Below, piece by piece: positions 63,770 to 64,000 of a stretch of DNA of 64,000 nt. How positions within the stretch are numbered: position 1 is the stretch's first letter; each line of letters opens with the position of its first letter. The translations under genes and the position numbers were made by a program. The stretch covers positions 248,001 to 312,000 of the forward strand of contig PTJY01000001.1 in assembly GCA_002937505.1 (NCBI GenBank), in the 5' to 3' direction. The stretch comes from Alphaproteobacteria bacterium MarineAlpha12_Bin1. GTDB taxonomy: Bacteria > Pseudomonadota > Alphaproteobacteria > UBA6615. Below the pieces are notes generated by a model, which ran no database searches, was not told where the DNA came from, and saw nothing but the letters and a program-made list of their open reading frames with translations.

Positions 63770-64000
63770 ATGGTTAAAGGTAATAATGATGGCCCTGTAG
63801 AAGAGTTTCGCCGAATCACAGAGGCGGCTATGCGGGCCATTGGACGCAATGCTGAAATTTCAGTTACATTTTCACCAGACCCACCTAGTTCACAGGGAAA
63901 TGAAGCACGTCTGCCCCTGCCAAGTCGCGATCTACCTCATGAAGAAGTCAGTGTTGTACGCGGAGAATCAGACTCCATAGCTCTAAAACAGCGTTATCAC
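63770..64000 (+). CDS. cobT: Cobaltochelatase subunit CobT, 5' part
   Basis: The first 77 codons of a gene running off the right edge. The N-terminus VEEFRRITEAAMRAIGRNAEISVTF and LPSRDLPHEEVSVVRGESDSIALKQRYH are those of CobT, partner ATPase-associated protein of CobS. The full protein would carry an acidic linker and a C-terminal MIDAS/VWA domain, not visible here. Confidence 0.92.
   Translation, partial: MVKGNNDGPVEEFRRITEAAMRAIGRNAEISVTFSPDPPSSQGNEARLPLPSRDLPHEEVSVVRGESDSIALKQRYH

Noticed and set aside
1-64000. CRISPR arrays, insertion sequences, phage genes, att sites
   Set aside because: I looked for spaced direct repeats, transposase motifs, terminal inverted repeats and integrases. 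The only recombinase (55982-56953) is of the housekeeping Xer type and the tRNA gene has no adjacent integrase.

Overview
The window reads as a chromosomal segment of a low-GC, free-living alphaproteobacterium, most likely an uncultivated marine lineage of the Rhodospirillales/SAR116 kind. This is inference from gene content and synteny only. Supporting signs are an AapJQMP amino-acid transporter, an ELM1-family protein, DUF1178, DUF2889 and DUF4167 proteins, the CobS/CobT pair beside DnaJ-like and BolA genes, an NDUFAF5-type methyltransferase, and a probable alphaproteobacterial anti-Shine-Dalgarno sRNA. No phage, IS element, integron or CRISPR array was seen. Genes are tightly packed and almost all look intact. 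Both window ends cut genes (carB on the left, cobT on the right).

Layout. 1-9.8 kb: 3' part of carB, greA, an Lrp-type regulator on the minus strand, a four-gene plus-strand block (ELM1-like, 2OG-Fe(II) oxygenase, a 662-aa protein of unknown function, dienelactone hydrolase), trxB and a LysR regulator. 9.8-19 kb: a probable small RNA, an MFS transporter, msrP, the glycolate oxidase operon glcDEF on the minus strand, a hidden rpmJ gene with its own promoter and terminator, an IPNS-type oxygenase and a protease-like protein that has lost catalytic residues. 19-34.5 kb: an amino-acid and peptide region with aapJQMP, an AEC carrier, a Cys/Met-type PLP enzyme with RidA, a sugar-nucleotide-type epimerase, tRNA-Val(GAC), an N-formylglutamate amidohydrolase, a GNAT acetyltransferase, dgcA/dgcN for D-glutamate, a gamma-glutamyltransferase-family protein and a MATE exporter. 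A second small-RNA candidate lies at about 29.0 kb.

34.6-49.8 kb: mainly housekeeping. M23 peptidase, DUF4167, prmC-prfA, hisS-ispG-rodZ-like, lysC, ubiG, DUF1178, a methyltransferase, grxC, an NDUFAF5/BioC-type methyltransferase, a membrane protein, mutT and argJ. 49.8-64 kb: a 572-bp AT-rich gap, secA, an LLM flavin oxidoreductase, a zinc-ribbon methyltransferase, accA, xerD, a 650-aa secreted protein preceded by a 43-aa membrane peptide gene, aroK-aroB, DUF2889, bolA, a DnaJ-domain protein, cobS and the start of cobT.

The features most worth a second look are the two small RNA candidates with UCCUCCC-type anti-Shine-Dalgarno segments, the uncharacterised 662-aa protein and its neighbours, the small membrane peptide paired with the 650-aa exported protein, and the triad-deficient HtrA-like protein. 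GC content, synteny and orthology statements come from reading and memory, not from computed searches.
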